Origin: Trichomonas vaginalis G3
Taxonomy: Eukaryota > Parabasalia > Trichomonadida > Trichomonadidae
Reading direction: 5' to 3'
NCBI RefSeq assembly: GCF_026262505.1
Contig: NC_067205.1
Span: forward strand, 26,355,693 to 26,419,692
Length of the DNA: 64,000 nt
The position numbers and the translations under genes are program-made. This document shows positions 18,548 through 26,904 of this stretch, in pieces. The notes beneath the pieces are model-generated. The model was not told the origin of the DNA. It saw only the letters and a list, made by a program, of their open reading frames with translations, and searched no databases. The first letter of the stretch is position 1. Each line of letters begins with the position of its first letter.

Positions 18548-19846
18548 GGGTGTCCAAAGGTGTGTTTAGCACAAACCTGAATACTGCGAATAGAAATAAA
18601 CAAGTTACATATATATAAAGTTTATTTAAATATAATCACCATTGGATTCAATCACGCGTTCGCAGCGATCGATCCAGGCTTGAAAGACACGCTTTAAATC
18701 ATCATGAGAAAATTGCTCAAATTGCTCTCTTACAAAATTTTCAAGATCATCTGGACTCGCGAATTCGCGTCCTTCAGCTCTCTTTTTTAGCGTGCCGAAT
18801 AAATAAAAGTCAGAGGGTGCAATATCAGGTGAATAAATTGGGTTTGGAACAACTTTGACATTGTTTTCCACCAAGTAATTCATTACCTTATGACTTTTGT
18901 GAACTCTTGAATTATCAAAATGAATTGCAAACTTTTGTTTTTGTTGTTTGGATTTCTCAAACTCATCAGAATTGATAATTTGAGTAAGAACATTGTCAAT
19001 TAGATACTGAGCATTCATCGTATTAGGTTTTTGAAGAATATCAATTGCGATGATGCCATTCACGCCCCAAAAAACCGACAACATCATCATTAGTGTGTCA
19101 ATTTTTTTCTTCGGGAATGTTTGCGGATTTTCATCCTTCGGGATCCACATGATTTTGGCTTCTGTTGCATATTGAAACCAAGACTCGTCCCCTGTTACTA
19201 AAAAGCGAAACTTCTTGGATTGATACGCACCCAATATAGAGAGGAGCTCTTTCGAAGATTGGACTCTAGATTTTTTTTGAACTGAATTAAGGTTGTGCGG
19301 AACCCAACGTGTATACGCTAGTTTGTAGTTCAAATAATTGTGCAGATAATAACTGACTGTTGTACGTGGTATCTTTGTCATCTCCTCTATCCTTCTGAGT
19401 GATGCTCTTGGGTCTTCATCTAGCGCTTGAAGAATTGCTTTGATTTTTCTTTGATCCGGCGATTTTTTGTCAATTTTTATGATGGGCGCCTTTTTGTTCA
19501 TGAAGTGATACATCCTAACATGATACGTTACAGTGGAATAGCTAGGAGCATCCATACCGAAGCATTTTACCAATGTCTCGTAGATTTTTTACAGTCTTTG
19601 CATTTTTTTGCAAGAGCGAGGATGTTTTCTTTATGATTCATTAAAAAAATGAAAAAAATCCCGCCAAAATTTCCTGCGAAACCGCCTCTTGTCTCAAAAT
19701 TCATTTTATATCCCGGCATGGCGCCAAAATACAACATACTCATCATATACATATATTCATATTTTTTATTATATATTTATAATCAGCATATATCTCCTTT
19801 AATAGTCTCATATAGAGCGCTGTGCTAAACGCACCTTTGGACACCC
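18548..19846. mobile_element. Mariner DNA transposon (Tvmar1 type), about 1.3 kb
   Basis: Terminal inverted repeats beginning GGGTGTCCAAAGGTG at the left and its complement ending CACCTTTGGACACCC at the right, about 27 bp with one mismatch, flanked by TA (the wider context is TATA on both sides). It contains one mariner transposase gene on the minus strand. The family is known to be abundant in T. vaginalis, which is the main support for the organism call. It landed about 20 bp beyond the right end of A1. Confidence 0.93.
18626..19573 (-). CDS. Mariner transposase (DD34D)
   Basis: Cut-and-paste transposase. The catalytic triad is readable: first Asp in VTGDESWF, second in HFDNSRVHKS, third in YSPDIAPSDFYLF. 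Exactly 34 residues lie between the last two Asp, as in mariner. The WVPHNLN motif precedes the catalytic core, and a helix-turn-helix region (LRRIEEMTKIPRTTVSYYL) lies in the N-terminal part. Roughly 20 more N-terminal residues (MNHKENILALAKKCKDCKK) lie in another frame just upstream (up to 19638), joined through an A6 run at about 19585, so this copy probably carries one frameshift. The first codon here is TTG, not a likely true start. Confidence 0.9.
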   Translation of the reverse strand: MVKCFGMDAPSYSTVTYHVRMYHFMNKKAPIIKIDKKSPDQRKIKAILQALDEDPRASLRRIEEMTKIPRTTVSYYLHNYLNYKLAYTRWVPHNLNSVQKKSRVQSSKELLSILGAYQSKKFRFLVTGDESWFQYATEAKIMWIPKDENPQTFPKKKIDTLMMMLSVFWGVNGIIAIDILQKPNTMNAQYLIDNVLTQIINSDEFEKSKQQKQKFAIHFDNSRVHKSHKVMNYLVENNVKVVPNPIYSPDIAPSDFYLFGTLKKRAEGREFASPDDLENFVREQFEQFSHDDLKRVFQAWIDRCERVIESNGDYI

Positions 19847-20090
19847 TATATATTTAAATCTTAGAATGAAAATTCGGGACGCCCTAGCTATTCAATTTTC
19901 CCTTAGGACGCCCATAAACCTCTTAAAAATGTGATGTAAATATCACGAGAAAGGGACAGACTAGCCCATTGTCACTTTTTAATTTAGCAAATGAACGCTT
20001 ATGGAGTGGAGTTTTTGGGTAAATCTGATTTGCTTATAAATGAAATAAAATCAAAAGAAACCATATTGGCATTATATTATGCAAAAATAA
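19847..20090. other. Spacer without recognised features
   Basis: AT-rich sequence between the mariner and the 121-bp array. Two GGACGCCC/GGGACGCCC motifs are the only notable words. No gene is seen. Confidence 0.5.
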
Positions 20091-21146
20091 ATGATCTTAC
20101 TTAGTACTTTTAAAGTTAATTTCAGAAAAAAATTGACACAATGGTATCCGGCACATACAAGTGGTGTACAACCAAAATACAAGTTGGTTTAAACATATAT
20201 TGCTATATCTCATGATCTTACTTAGTACTTTTAAAGTTAATTTCAGAAAAAAATTGACACAATGGTATCCGGCACATACAAGTGGTGTACAACCAAAATA
20301 CAAGTTGGTTTAAACATATATTGCTATATCTCATGATCTTACTTAGTACTTTTAAAGTTAATTTCAGAAAAAAATTGACACAATGGTATCCGGCACATAC
20401 AAGTGGTGTACAACCAAAATATAAGTTGGTTTAAACATATATTGCTATATCTCATGATCTTACTTAGTACTTTTAAAGTTAATTTCAGAAAAAAATTGAC
20501 ACAATGGTATCCGGCACATACAAGTGGTGTACAACCAAAATACAAGTTGGTTTAAACATATATTGCTATATCTCATGATCTTACTTAGTACTTTTAAAGT
20601 TAATTTCAGAAAAAAATTGACACAATGGTATCCGGCACATACAAGTGGTGTACAACCAAAATACAAGTTGGTTTAAACATATATTGCTATATCTCATGAT
20701 CTTACTTAGTACTTTTAAAGTTAATTTCAGAAAAAAATTGACACAATGGTATCCGGCACATACAAGTGGTGTACAACCAAAATACAAGTTGGTTTAAACA
20801 TATATTGCTATATCTCATGATCTTACTTAGTACTTTTAAAGTTAATTTCAGAAAAAAATTGACACAATGGTATCCGGCACATACAAGTGGTGTACAACCA
20901 AAATACAAGTTGGTTTAAACATATATTGCTATATCTCATGATCTTACTTAGTACTTTTAAAGTTAATTTCAGAAAAAAATTGACACAATGGTATCCGGCA
21001 CATACAAGTGGTGTACAACCAAAATACAAGTTGGTTTAAACATATATTGCTATATCTCATGATCTTACTTAGTACTTTTAAAGTTAATTTCAGAAAAAAA
21101 TTGACACAATGGTATCCGGCACATACAAGTGGTGTACAACCAAAAT
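20091..21146. repeat. 121-bp tandem repeat, 8 full units and one partial
   Basis: Units start at 20091, 20212, 20333, 20454, 20575, 20696, 20817, 20938 and 21059 with ATGATCTTACTTAGTACTTT and are nearly identical (a single C/T variant is visible in the third). The last unit is cut after ACCAAAAT. This homogeneity points to very recent expansion. The open frames inside the units are by-products of the repeat. The array lies directly upstream of the MULE gene and could be part of that element. Confidence 0.95.
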
Positions 21147-21306
21147 TTCATATCCCTAGTTTTACATTTATGTTTAGTTTTATTTCACCTAATTTTCAAA
21201 GATCATAATTGAATTAGATGGCCAAGCTATTCAAAACACGACCAAGCTTATCAAAATAAGACCAATATATTCAAAATTCTTTATTCTTTCAAATCATTTC
21301 ATTTTA

Positions 21307-22749
21307 ATGCAGATCCAAGATCACGAACTCACATATATCGAGTTGCTTAAGTATGGAGTGCAACAAGAAATACAAGCAGGTTGTAGTTATTCATATAAAA
21401 CTAGGAAAGAAAGAAATCAAATCCAATTTAATTGTAAGTGGCCGAATTGTCCATGTCGCTTCCTTGTTGATACACTTCCCGATGACAAGTACCACATACG
21501 AAAATGTATTAACACCCACAATCATTCTGCCCCTTTTCCAAACAAATCACAACAAATTACATCATATTTTTCTAGATCTTATTTAACAAGATATTTTGAA
21601 TCAAATCAAGACCGTGTTTACGCACAATTAAGGTGTTTCAAAGATTTTAATATCCCATTTGATAGTGGGATCATTCCGGAAATGTTTCAACAATCTACAG
21701 ATGCTTTAAAAAAGTTTTCTAAACGCCTTCATGCAATCAATACCCGTTTCTCAGCGGATGATGTTATATCTCTTGCAATTTTTGTCGACATGGTTAAGAG
21801 TCATTCTCCAGATGATCTCATCGAGTTTATTCACGAGCCAGATCGTATGATTTTCTATTACACCCCATTCGAAGCAAATGCTTTTTCACATCAAATACAA
21901 ACGTATCACATTGATTCCACTTATAAGCTCTTGCGCTCTCGCATACCATTTTATGCCGTCACTGGCAAATTCGCGGAATCAATTGTTTTTCCGTTTTTGT
22001 ATTTTTTTGTTTGGCCCGACACAAGTGAAAATATACAAGTTTGTCTCACAGCATATTTTGGCTCCATCAATCGCGAACCATCTTATTTTTCAATGGACTG
22101 CGCACCTCAAATCACAAATGCTGTTGAAACAGCCATCCCCTTATGCCAGATCATTTGGTGTGGCGTTCATGTGTTGCGCGCTGTCATGAGAAAGGCTGAA
22201 AAGTTTCAAGATCGTTCCAACTTCGAAACTTTCTATAACTTAATGAAGTTATTGGTCTTTGGTTCTGAAGAGGAAGAAATTGATCCTGATGAAGTTTACA
22301 ACAATTTAGAAGAAATTTTAAATGAGGAACCTGCTGCCCGTGAATACTTTGACCGACAGTGGCGCCATCATCTTGACAGGTGGATGCTTCGCTATAGAAA
22401 TGAAGGAGATGGAACAAACAACATCTCGGAATCACATTTCAAGGTTTTGAAGCACCAGTACTTCCCAGAAAGGCGAAATCTTCGACTCGATGAACTTGTC
22501 ATCGAGTTATATTCCAGTGTTGTTCCTTCATTCCTGATTAAGTTGCAAATTAAAGGTCTGGATTCAGAGAGAAGTGTTAAAGTTATCAAAAAAGTCACAA
22601 GAGATTTCGAAGAAATGACACAATTTAAAAAAGTCGAATGCATCAGTATGCTTGAAGCTGTTCAGAAAGGTCTGAAAAATGATACACTTGATCCCAACAT
22701 TGTTTACTCAACATTAAAAATATTATTGCAAAGAAAACATTTGATTTAA
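21307..22749 (+). CDS. Mutator-like (MULE) transposase, 480 aa
   Basis: The N-terminal part has a FAR1/WRKY-GCM1-like zinc finger (FNCKWPNCPCRFLVD ... HIRKCINTHNHSAP). The MULE catalytic region follows: YHIDSTYKLL with the first Asp, FSMDCAPQITNAV with the second, the C-x-x-H motif WCGVHVLRAVM, and NNISESHFKVLK with the Glu. An initiator-like TCATTTTA lies just before the ATG (about 21297), as in ordinary Trichomonas genes and unlike the Maverick genes. The frame is whole. Terminal inverted repeats could not be found by eye within 20.0-22.9 kb, so the element boundaries are unknown. Confidence 0.85.
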   Translation: MQIQDHELTYIELLKYGVQQEIQAGCSYSYKTRKERNQIQFNCKWPNCPCRFLVDTLPDDKYHIRKCINTHNHSAPFPNKSQQITSYFSRSYLTRYFESNQDRVYAQLRCFKDFNIPFDSGIIPEMFQQSTDALKKFSKRLHAINTRFSADDVISLAIFVDMVKSHSPDDLIEFIHEPDRMIFYYTPFEANAFSHQIQTYHIDSTYKLLRSRIPFYAVTGKFAESIVFPFLYFFVWPDTSENIQVCLTAYFGSINREPSYFSMDCAPQITNAVETAIPLCQIIWCGVHVLRAVMRKAEKFQDRSNFETFYNLMKLLVFGSEEEEIDPDEVYNNLEEILNEEPAAREYFDRQWRHHLDRWMLRYRNEGDGTNNISESHFKVLKHQYFPERRNLRLDELVIELYSSVVPSFLIKLQIKGLDSERSVKVIKKVTRDFEEMTQFKKVECISMLEAVQKGLKNDTLDPNIVYSTLKILLQRKHLI

Positions 22750-22899
22750 TAAACATTTAATTTATTATAATTAATTTTTTATTACAGTATAGTAAAAAAT
22801 GCTATAAATAAATTATTATATTTTATTAAAATGTGACTTTTAATAGTAAGTGAATAAAATAAATCAGGAATTGGGAAAGAAATAAGGTTAAAAAAAGGT

Positions 22900-23135
22900 A
22901 GTGGGGCTTCCAGGCACTTCGTGCCCTCTAGCCCTGAAGATGTTTAGTATAAATGAAGTTTTTATTCGGAGGGCTTCCAGGAGCTTTTCACAAATTATAT
23001 ATGTTTTCATGTTTTGTCACTTTTCTGTCACTTTTCAGGAAAAAACATTTTTATTATTATATATAAATGAATTTTACAAAACCACCGTTACCGTTCTTTG
23101 GAAATAAGAGTAAATGTAAAGATATTATATTGAGA
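22900..23135. repeat. Left terminal inverted repeat of A2
   Basis: Begins AGTGGGGCTTCC, matching the 5'-AG start expected for Mavericks. It has a GC-rich hairpin (GGGCTTCCAGGCAC, TTC, GTGCCCTCTAGCCC), a CACTTTTCTGTCACTTTTC block, and continues into the first 60 or so bases of the methyltransferase gene. It matches the inverse of 18079-18528. Confidence 0.85.
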
Positions 23136-23885
23136 GAACTTAAGAAACTACCGAATGGTCTAACATTTGTAGATTTGTTCGGTGGAAGTTTCTATATATC
23201 CCATTTATGTCATACAATATTCCCAGACTCAAAGATTATATGCAATGACTTCGACAACTATATGGACCGTCTCAAACATATACCAGACACAAACAATATA
23301 TTGAAAGCGTTAAAAGAAAAGATACCTATAGGTAAGATGGAACGTATACCATTAGATAACAAAAATATTGTGAGAGAGGTTTTGAAAAAAGCAGAATATA
23401 TAGACTGGGATAGTATATCTGCTAGACTATTATATAGTGGTTCTATAAGAGTTCATGACATTGAAACACTTATGTCAAACGTTTTATATCTTAACTATAC
23501 AAATGTTTTCAAAGAGGACATAGAAAAATATATTGAGGGTATAGAGTTTGTGAGATGTCGTTGGACAGAGTTGTATGAAAAATATAAAGACAAGGAAAAT
23601 GTTTTCTTTATAGTGGACCCGCCGTTCTATAACACATGGGATTTTCAATACCAAGTAGACTGGACTTTGAGAGACTCTTTAGAAACTTTAGACGTTATAC
23701 ATAACCATCCATGCTTTTACTTTACATCCGATAAAAGTGGTTTGGAAACCGTTATGAGATGGTTAGAGGACATACATGACTATGCGTTTAAATATGACAA
23801 GATAGAATATGAGAGAGGTCCTATAAACCGGAGAAAGTGTCATAACAAAGAAATTTTACTAGTAAGTAAATGTGGTTTGAAATAG
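23067..23885 (+). CDS. DNA N6-adenine methyltransferase (Dam/D12 class), 272 aa
   Basis: Motifs of a D12-class adenine methyltransferase in order: PPLPFFGNKSK near the N terminus (SAM-binding entry), FVDLFGGSFYISH (motif I, FxGxG-like), and FFIVDPPFYNT (motif IV, DPPF, the catalytic DPPY variant). It would methylate adenine in DNA, either to protect element DNA or to mark it. It is the first gene of family A, and its first codons lie within the terminal inverted repeat, so a fragment of it is present, inverted, at the other end. The frame is whole. Confidence 0.85.
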   Translation: MNFTKPPLPFFGNKSKCKDIILRELKKLPNGLTFVDLFGGSFYISHLCHTIFPDSKIICNDFDNYMDRLKHIPDTNNILKALKEKIPIGKMERIPLDNKNIVREVLKKAEYIDWDSISARLLYSGSIRVHDIETLMSNVLYLNYTNVFKEDIEKYIEGIEFVRCRWTELYEKYKDKENVFFIVDPPFYNTWDFQYQVDWTLRDSLETLDVIHNHPCFYFTSDKSGLETVMRWLEDIHDYAFKYDKIEYERGPINRRKCHNKEILLVSKCGLK

Positions 23886-24001
23886 GACTACTTGTTTTAG
23901 GTTTTTTCCATTGTGTCATTTATTTATTTGACGTGGCAGAAAAGTACAGAGAATATGAAGATGAACCAATGCCTGCAAATGTTCAGCATATGTACTCGTA
24001 A
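23870..24001 (+). CDS. Tiny single-pass membrane protein, 43 aa
   Basis: Starts at ATG 23870, overlapping the last codons of the methyltransferase gene in another frame: MWFEIGLLVLGFFHCVIYLF, then a charged tail with KYREYEDEPMP and final HMYS. It has one strong transmembrane stretch at residues 4-20. Small membrane proteins in this place occur in other dsDNA virus-like elements, but no homology is claimed. The frame ends 23 bases before the next ATG, which has the usual TTTTTAT promoter. Confidence 0.5.
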   Translation: MWFEIGLLVLGFFHCVIYLFDVAEKYREYEDEPMPANVQHMYS

Positions 24002-24024
24002 GAGATATTTTTATCTAATATTAA

Positions 24025-24387
24025 ATGGACGCACAGAACTTAGCGAATGCACAGCAACCTGGACAACCAAACCCAGAGAATATTCCAAATGAAGTTAGAA
24101 TACAAACTGCAATGGCAAACTATGGTCAAGTGCCAACAGATGTACAAATGCAAACTGCCATGTCAAATGACGCTGCGTTAGGTTTGCCACCATGGTATGC
24201 AAATATGAGATGGAAAGAGTTTTATACAAACCCTGAAGTGGGATATAAACAACTTTATGCAGATGACGCGAACACAGGAGTTGACCCAGAATATGTTTTC
24301 TACCAGAGGAGAAACAGAATGTATGAGCTCCAGTTAAAGAATGCTATGGAACTCAACAGGAAACGTAAGAGACTAGGTGGACATTAG
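24025..24387 (+). CDS. Small virion-type protein, 120 aa
   Basis: Preceded by TTTTTATCTAATATTAAATG, the element promoter pattern. The N-terminal part holds a repeated phrase (VRIQTAMANYGQVPTD, then VQMQTAMSNDAALG). A Trp/Tyr-rich middle (LPPWYANMRWKEFYTN) and a basic end (LNRKRKRLGGH) follow. The basic end next to other tiny virion-like genes suggests an internal capsid protein. No family is recognised. Confidence 0.55.
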   Translation: MDAQNLANAQQPGQPNPENIPNEVRIQTAMANYGQVPTDVQMQTAMSNDAALGLPPWYANMRWKEFYTNPEVGYKQLYADDANTGVDPEYVFYQRRNRMYELQLKNAMELNRKRKRLGGH

Positions 24388-24405
24388 ATTTTTACATATA
24401 GTAAA

Positions 24406-24648
24406 ATGGGTTTCTTCAGTAGTATTGGAAACTTCTTCAGAAGAGTTGGAAGAGGTATATGGAATGGAATAAAAACCGTAGGAAGAGGAATTTGGAACGG
24501 TGTCAAAAATATTGGTAAAAGAGTAGGTCAGTTCGTTGGTATTATACCTAAAGACCCTGAACCAGAAGAACAAGCTCCTGTAATACAACAGCCTGAACCT
24601 GCACCACAGTCAAGTTGGCAACCAAATCCAACACCTCAACCGTATTAA
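24406..24648 (+). CDS. Amphipathic Gly/Trp-repeat peptide protein, 80 aa
   Basis: The ATG follows TTTTTACATATAGTAAA. The first 45 residues form a strikingly regular amphipathic helix: MGFFSSIGNFFRRVGRGIWN followed by GIKTVGRGIWNGVKNIGKRV, with a doubled GRGIWNG(I/V)K unit. The rest is Pro/Gln/Glu-rich. This resembles membrane-lytic peptides and the pVI-type entry protein of adenoviruses, which breaks endosomal membranes; this is inference from helix character only. Similar Gly/Ala-rich genes lie at 27873-28272 and 43089-43604. Confidence 0.6.
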   Translation: MGFFSSIGNFFRRVGRGIWNGIKTVGRGIWNGVKNIGKRVGQFVGIIPKDPEPEEQAPVIQQPEPAPQSSWQPNPTPQPY

Positions 24649-24652
24649 AAAA

Positions 24653-25501
24653 TTATATTTTTACCGTTCGATAGTAGTTGTATATGAAACTAAGTTCTAA
24701 GTAAAACGCATGGTATAATGGAATTATTCTCTTTCTTCCATCTGTTGTAAACCATACTTGAAAGTCTGAAATACTTCCACTCGGCGGTTCATATAGCTTT
24801 GTAGGTTTTTCGTAAAAGTCATTTGCCAAGCATAAAAAAGAGTTTTGCGCACCAGAAAATGAAGCATGAACGATAATAGCATCTGAGTCGAAAACATTTT
24901 CATATGTTCCATTAGGGTTTTCGACTTCATAAAAGTCCGGGTGTACTGGATATTCTGCAGGCTGATTTAACATCCTCATAAATCTATACCATGCCAAGTT
25001 GTTATATTTTGTAGAAATATAAACGTTTTCTCCAAGGTCTTCTATTTTATTGATTTTAACAGTTGCATTTTTCCTGTCATAAATAATATCAAGATGGTAT
25101 TCTCCTTCGTCAATGTTATACTGGTTTGCATATTCGATATAGATATCGTTTATTTTTTCTTGAAAAGCTTGAAGAGTTGTTTCTAAATTTACAAGCAAAC
25201 TAACTTGTAAAAGTTTTCCCTGTTCAAATTTCTCATACATACGTTTTTCTTTGTTATAGTATCGAACTTCAAAACCGACTGTAAATGGGAAACCATGTAT
25301 GGCTTCTGAAATGAACTTCATTCTACGAAAGCCAATAGCTTTTGTGACGGATGGGTCTCTTAACCATCTTAACGGGTAGTCAAAACGATAGCCTTCATGC
25401 TTTACGGTCTCTGTCTCAAACTTTTGACCGACATTCGTAAAAAGTTCATCTAATGGTTTAGTTGTAGCAACTCTAGAATTTTCTTTTTCTATTGAAAGCA
25501 T
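24653..25501 (-). CDS. Second family A member of the g286 structural-type family, 282 aa
   Basis: Opens MLSIEKENSRVATTKPLDEL, parallel to MLQVEKQRTKVADTKPLDYI of the 29875 gene. It shares YRFDYPLRWL, AIGFRRMKF, SFLCLANDFYEKP and the C-terminal ISDFQVWFTTDG then IIPLYHAFYLELSFIYNY. It is a diverged paralogue within the same element, convergent with the 24406 gene and divergent from the fibre gene across an 18-bp promoter. Probably a virion surface or vertex protein; the role is not established. Confidence 0.7.
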   Translation of the reverse strand: MLSIEKENSRVATTKPLDELFTNVGQKFETETVKHEGYRFDYPLRWLRDPSVTKAIGFRRMKFISEAIHGFPFTVGFEVRYYNKEKRMYEKFEQGKLLQVSLLVNLETTLQAFQEKINDIYIEYANQYNIDEGEYHLDIIYDRKNATVKINKIEDLGENVYISTKYNNLAWYRFMRMLNQPAEYPVHPDFYEVENPNGTYENVFDSDAIIVHASFSGAQNSFLCLANDFYEKPTKLYEPPSGSISDFQVWFTTDGRKRIIPLYHAFYLELSFIYNYYRTVKI

Positions 25502-25519
25502 ATTTTATCTAGAATAAAA
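25502..25519. promoter_or_regulatory. 18-bp bidirectional promoter spacer
   Basis: ATTTTATCTAGAATAAAA separates the divergent starts of the g286 paralogue (25501, minus) and the fibre gene (25520, plus). TTTTA and TAAAA mark the two sides, the same layout as 12168-12185. Confidence 0.6.
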
Positions 25520-26904
25520 ATGTCAAATGAAACAGCGTCTATGAGAGAAATACAACACAACCGACAACTCATTATACAAGCTCTAAATAAGAACACAACA
25601 AACTTTTCAAACTATTCTAAGATATCTGAGTCATTGAAAGAAGGAAACTTAAAACTGACATTAAACCCAATGACAGATGAGTTTCTATTTCAAGACAAGA
25701 AGAACAATACTGTCTGTATAAATCCAACAAAAGGAACTTTAAACGAGAAACCTATAAATGAACTTCTTTTGAAAGCAGATGTTGACAACAAAGCTGACAA
25801 AGAATATGTAGACAATGCAATAGCAAAAGAAGAAGAAAGAGCTAACAATGCTTATGCAACAAAAGAACATACTCATCCTGAACTAGCAGACAAAACATAT
25901 GTTGACAATAAAATGTCAAGTGAAGTGACAAGAGCTGAAAACGAATATTCTAAAAAGACTCATACACATTCTATATCTGAAATAACAGACTTAAACGTTA
26001 GCCTTGAAAAGAAAGCGGATAAGGAATATGTGGCTAGTAAGTTAGAGAAGAAAGCAGATAAGGAATATGTGGATGAAAAAGATAACGAAATGAAAGAAAG
26101 GGTTGACTGGTACCATGAATGGACATCGAAGATTTTCAAAACTAAAGCCGATACAGGATGGGTTTCAGGATGTTTAGACCTTAAAGCAGATAAAACTTAT
26201 GTTAACGATGAGTTAGAGAAGAAAGCAAATAAGACTCATACACATACAAGTTTTACAACTTTTACAGCAGACGACATAATATTGAACTTTGACCTTGGTT
26301 CAAGTGCACCATTAGAAAATCCGAGTACAAGCGTAAAAGATACACTAAACAGTTTAGATAACAGTTGCAGGAACATTGAAAGTCATGCCAGAAACTTTGA
26401 AGCACATGAACTACCCGCAATGTTAGATAAGAAAGCAGACAAAACAGAGCTTCAAACATTAAAGACAGAAATACTTCAAACATTATATCCTATAGGCTCT
26501 ATTTATACGTCAATGAACTCTACCAGACCAGAAACAGTTTTAGGTTTTGGAACTTGGACTCAAATAGTCGACAGGTTTTTGTATTGTGCAAACTCTTCAA
26601 AGGAAACAGGTGGAAGTAAAACGATTTCAGGTGAAAATTTACCTGCACACAGTCACTACATAGATTTAAGTACATCTCAAGCAGGTTGGCATAAGCATAA
26701 ATTTTGGGATTGGTCAGCAATGACAAAAGGTAAAGGATATGATGTTAAAGACAACGTTAAGTTTGCTATAAATTGTTACTGGAGTAACACTGAGGAGGAG
26801 GAAACCATACACATCGCGTTTCAGGGTATACGCAAACAACGGGACAAAGTAAAGACTACATGCCACCTTACATGACAGTTTACGCATGGTATAGAAATGC
26901 TTAG
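25520..26904 (+). pseudogene. Phage-tail-like fibre protein of A2 (about one break)
   Basis: An N-terminal anchor region is followed by repeated shaft units of KADKEYVD / KTHTHSISEITDL type. A shared module DDIILNFDLGSSAPLENP comes next, then a C-terminal domain opening YPIGSIYTSMNSTRP. This has GFGTWTQIVDRFLYC and GGSKTISGENLPAHSHYI and ends TVYAWYRNA. This is the layout of phage short-tail-fibre/collar (T4 gp12-like) proteins, where the end domain binds the receptor. In a Maverick it would project from the capsid for host attachment. The module at about 26269-26440 is nearly identical in DNA to two places in the family B fibre (49676-51184). Confidence 0.8.

Noticed and set aside
20091-21146. 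121-bp array as a CRISPR
   Set aside because: The units are head to tail with no variable spacers, the genome is eukaryotic, and no cas-like gene is near.
20097-21208. Series of 66-68-residue open frames in the 121-bp array
   Set aside because: They are one frame repeated by the tandem unit, have no start context, and look like ordinary non-coding translation.
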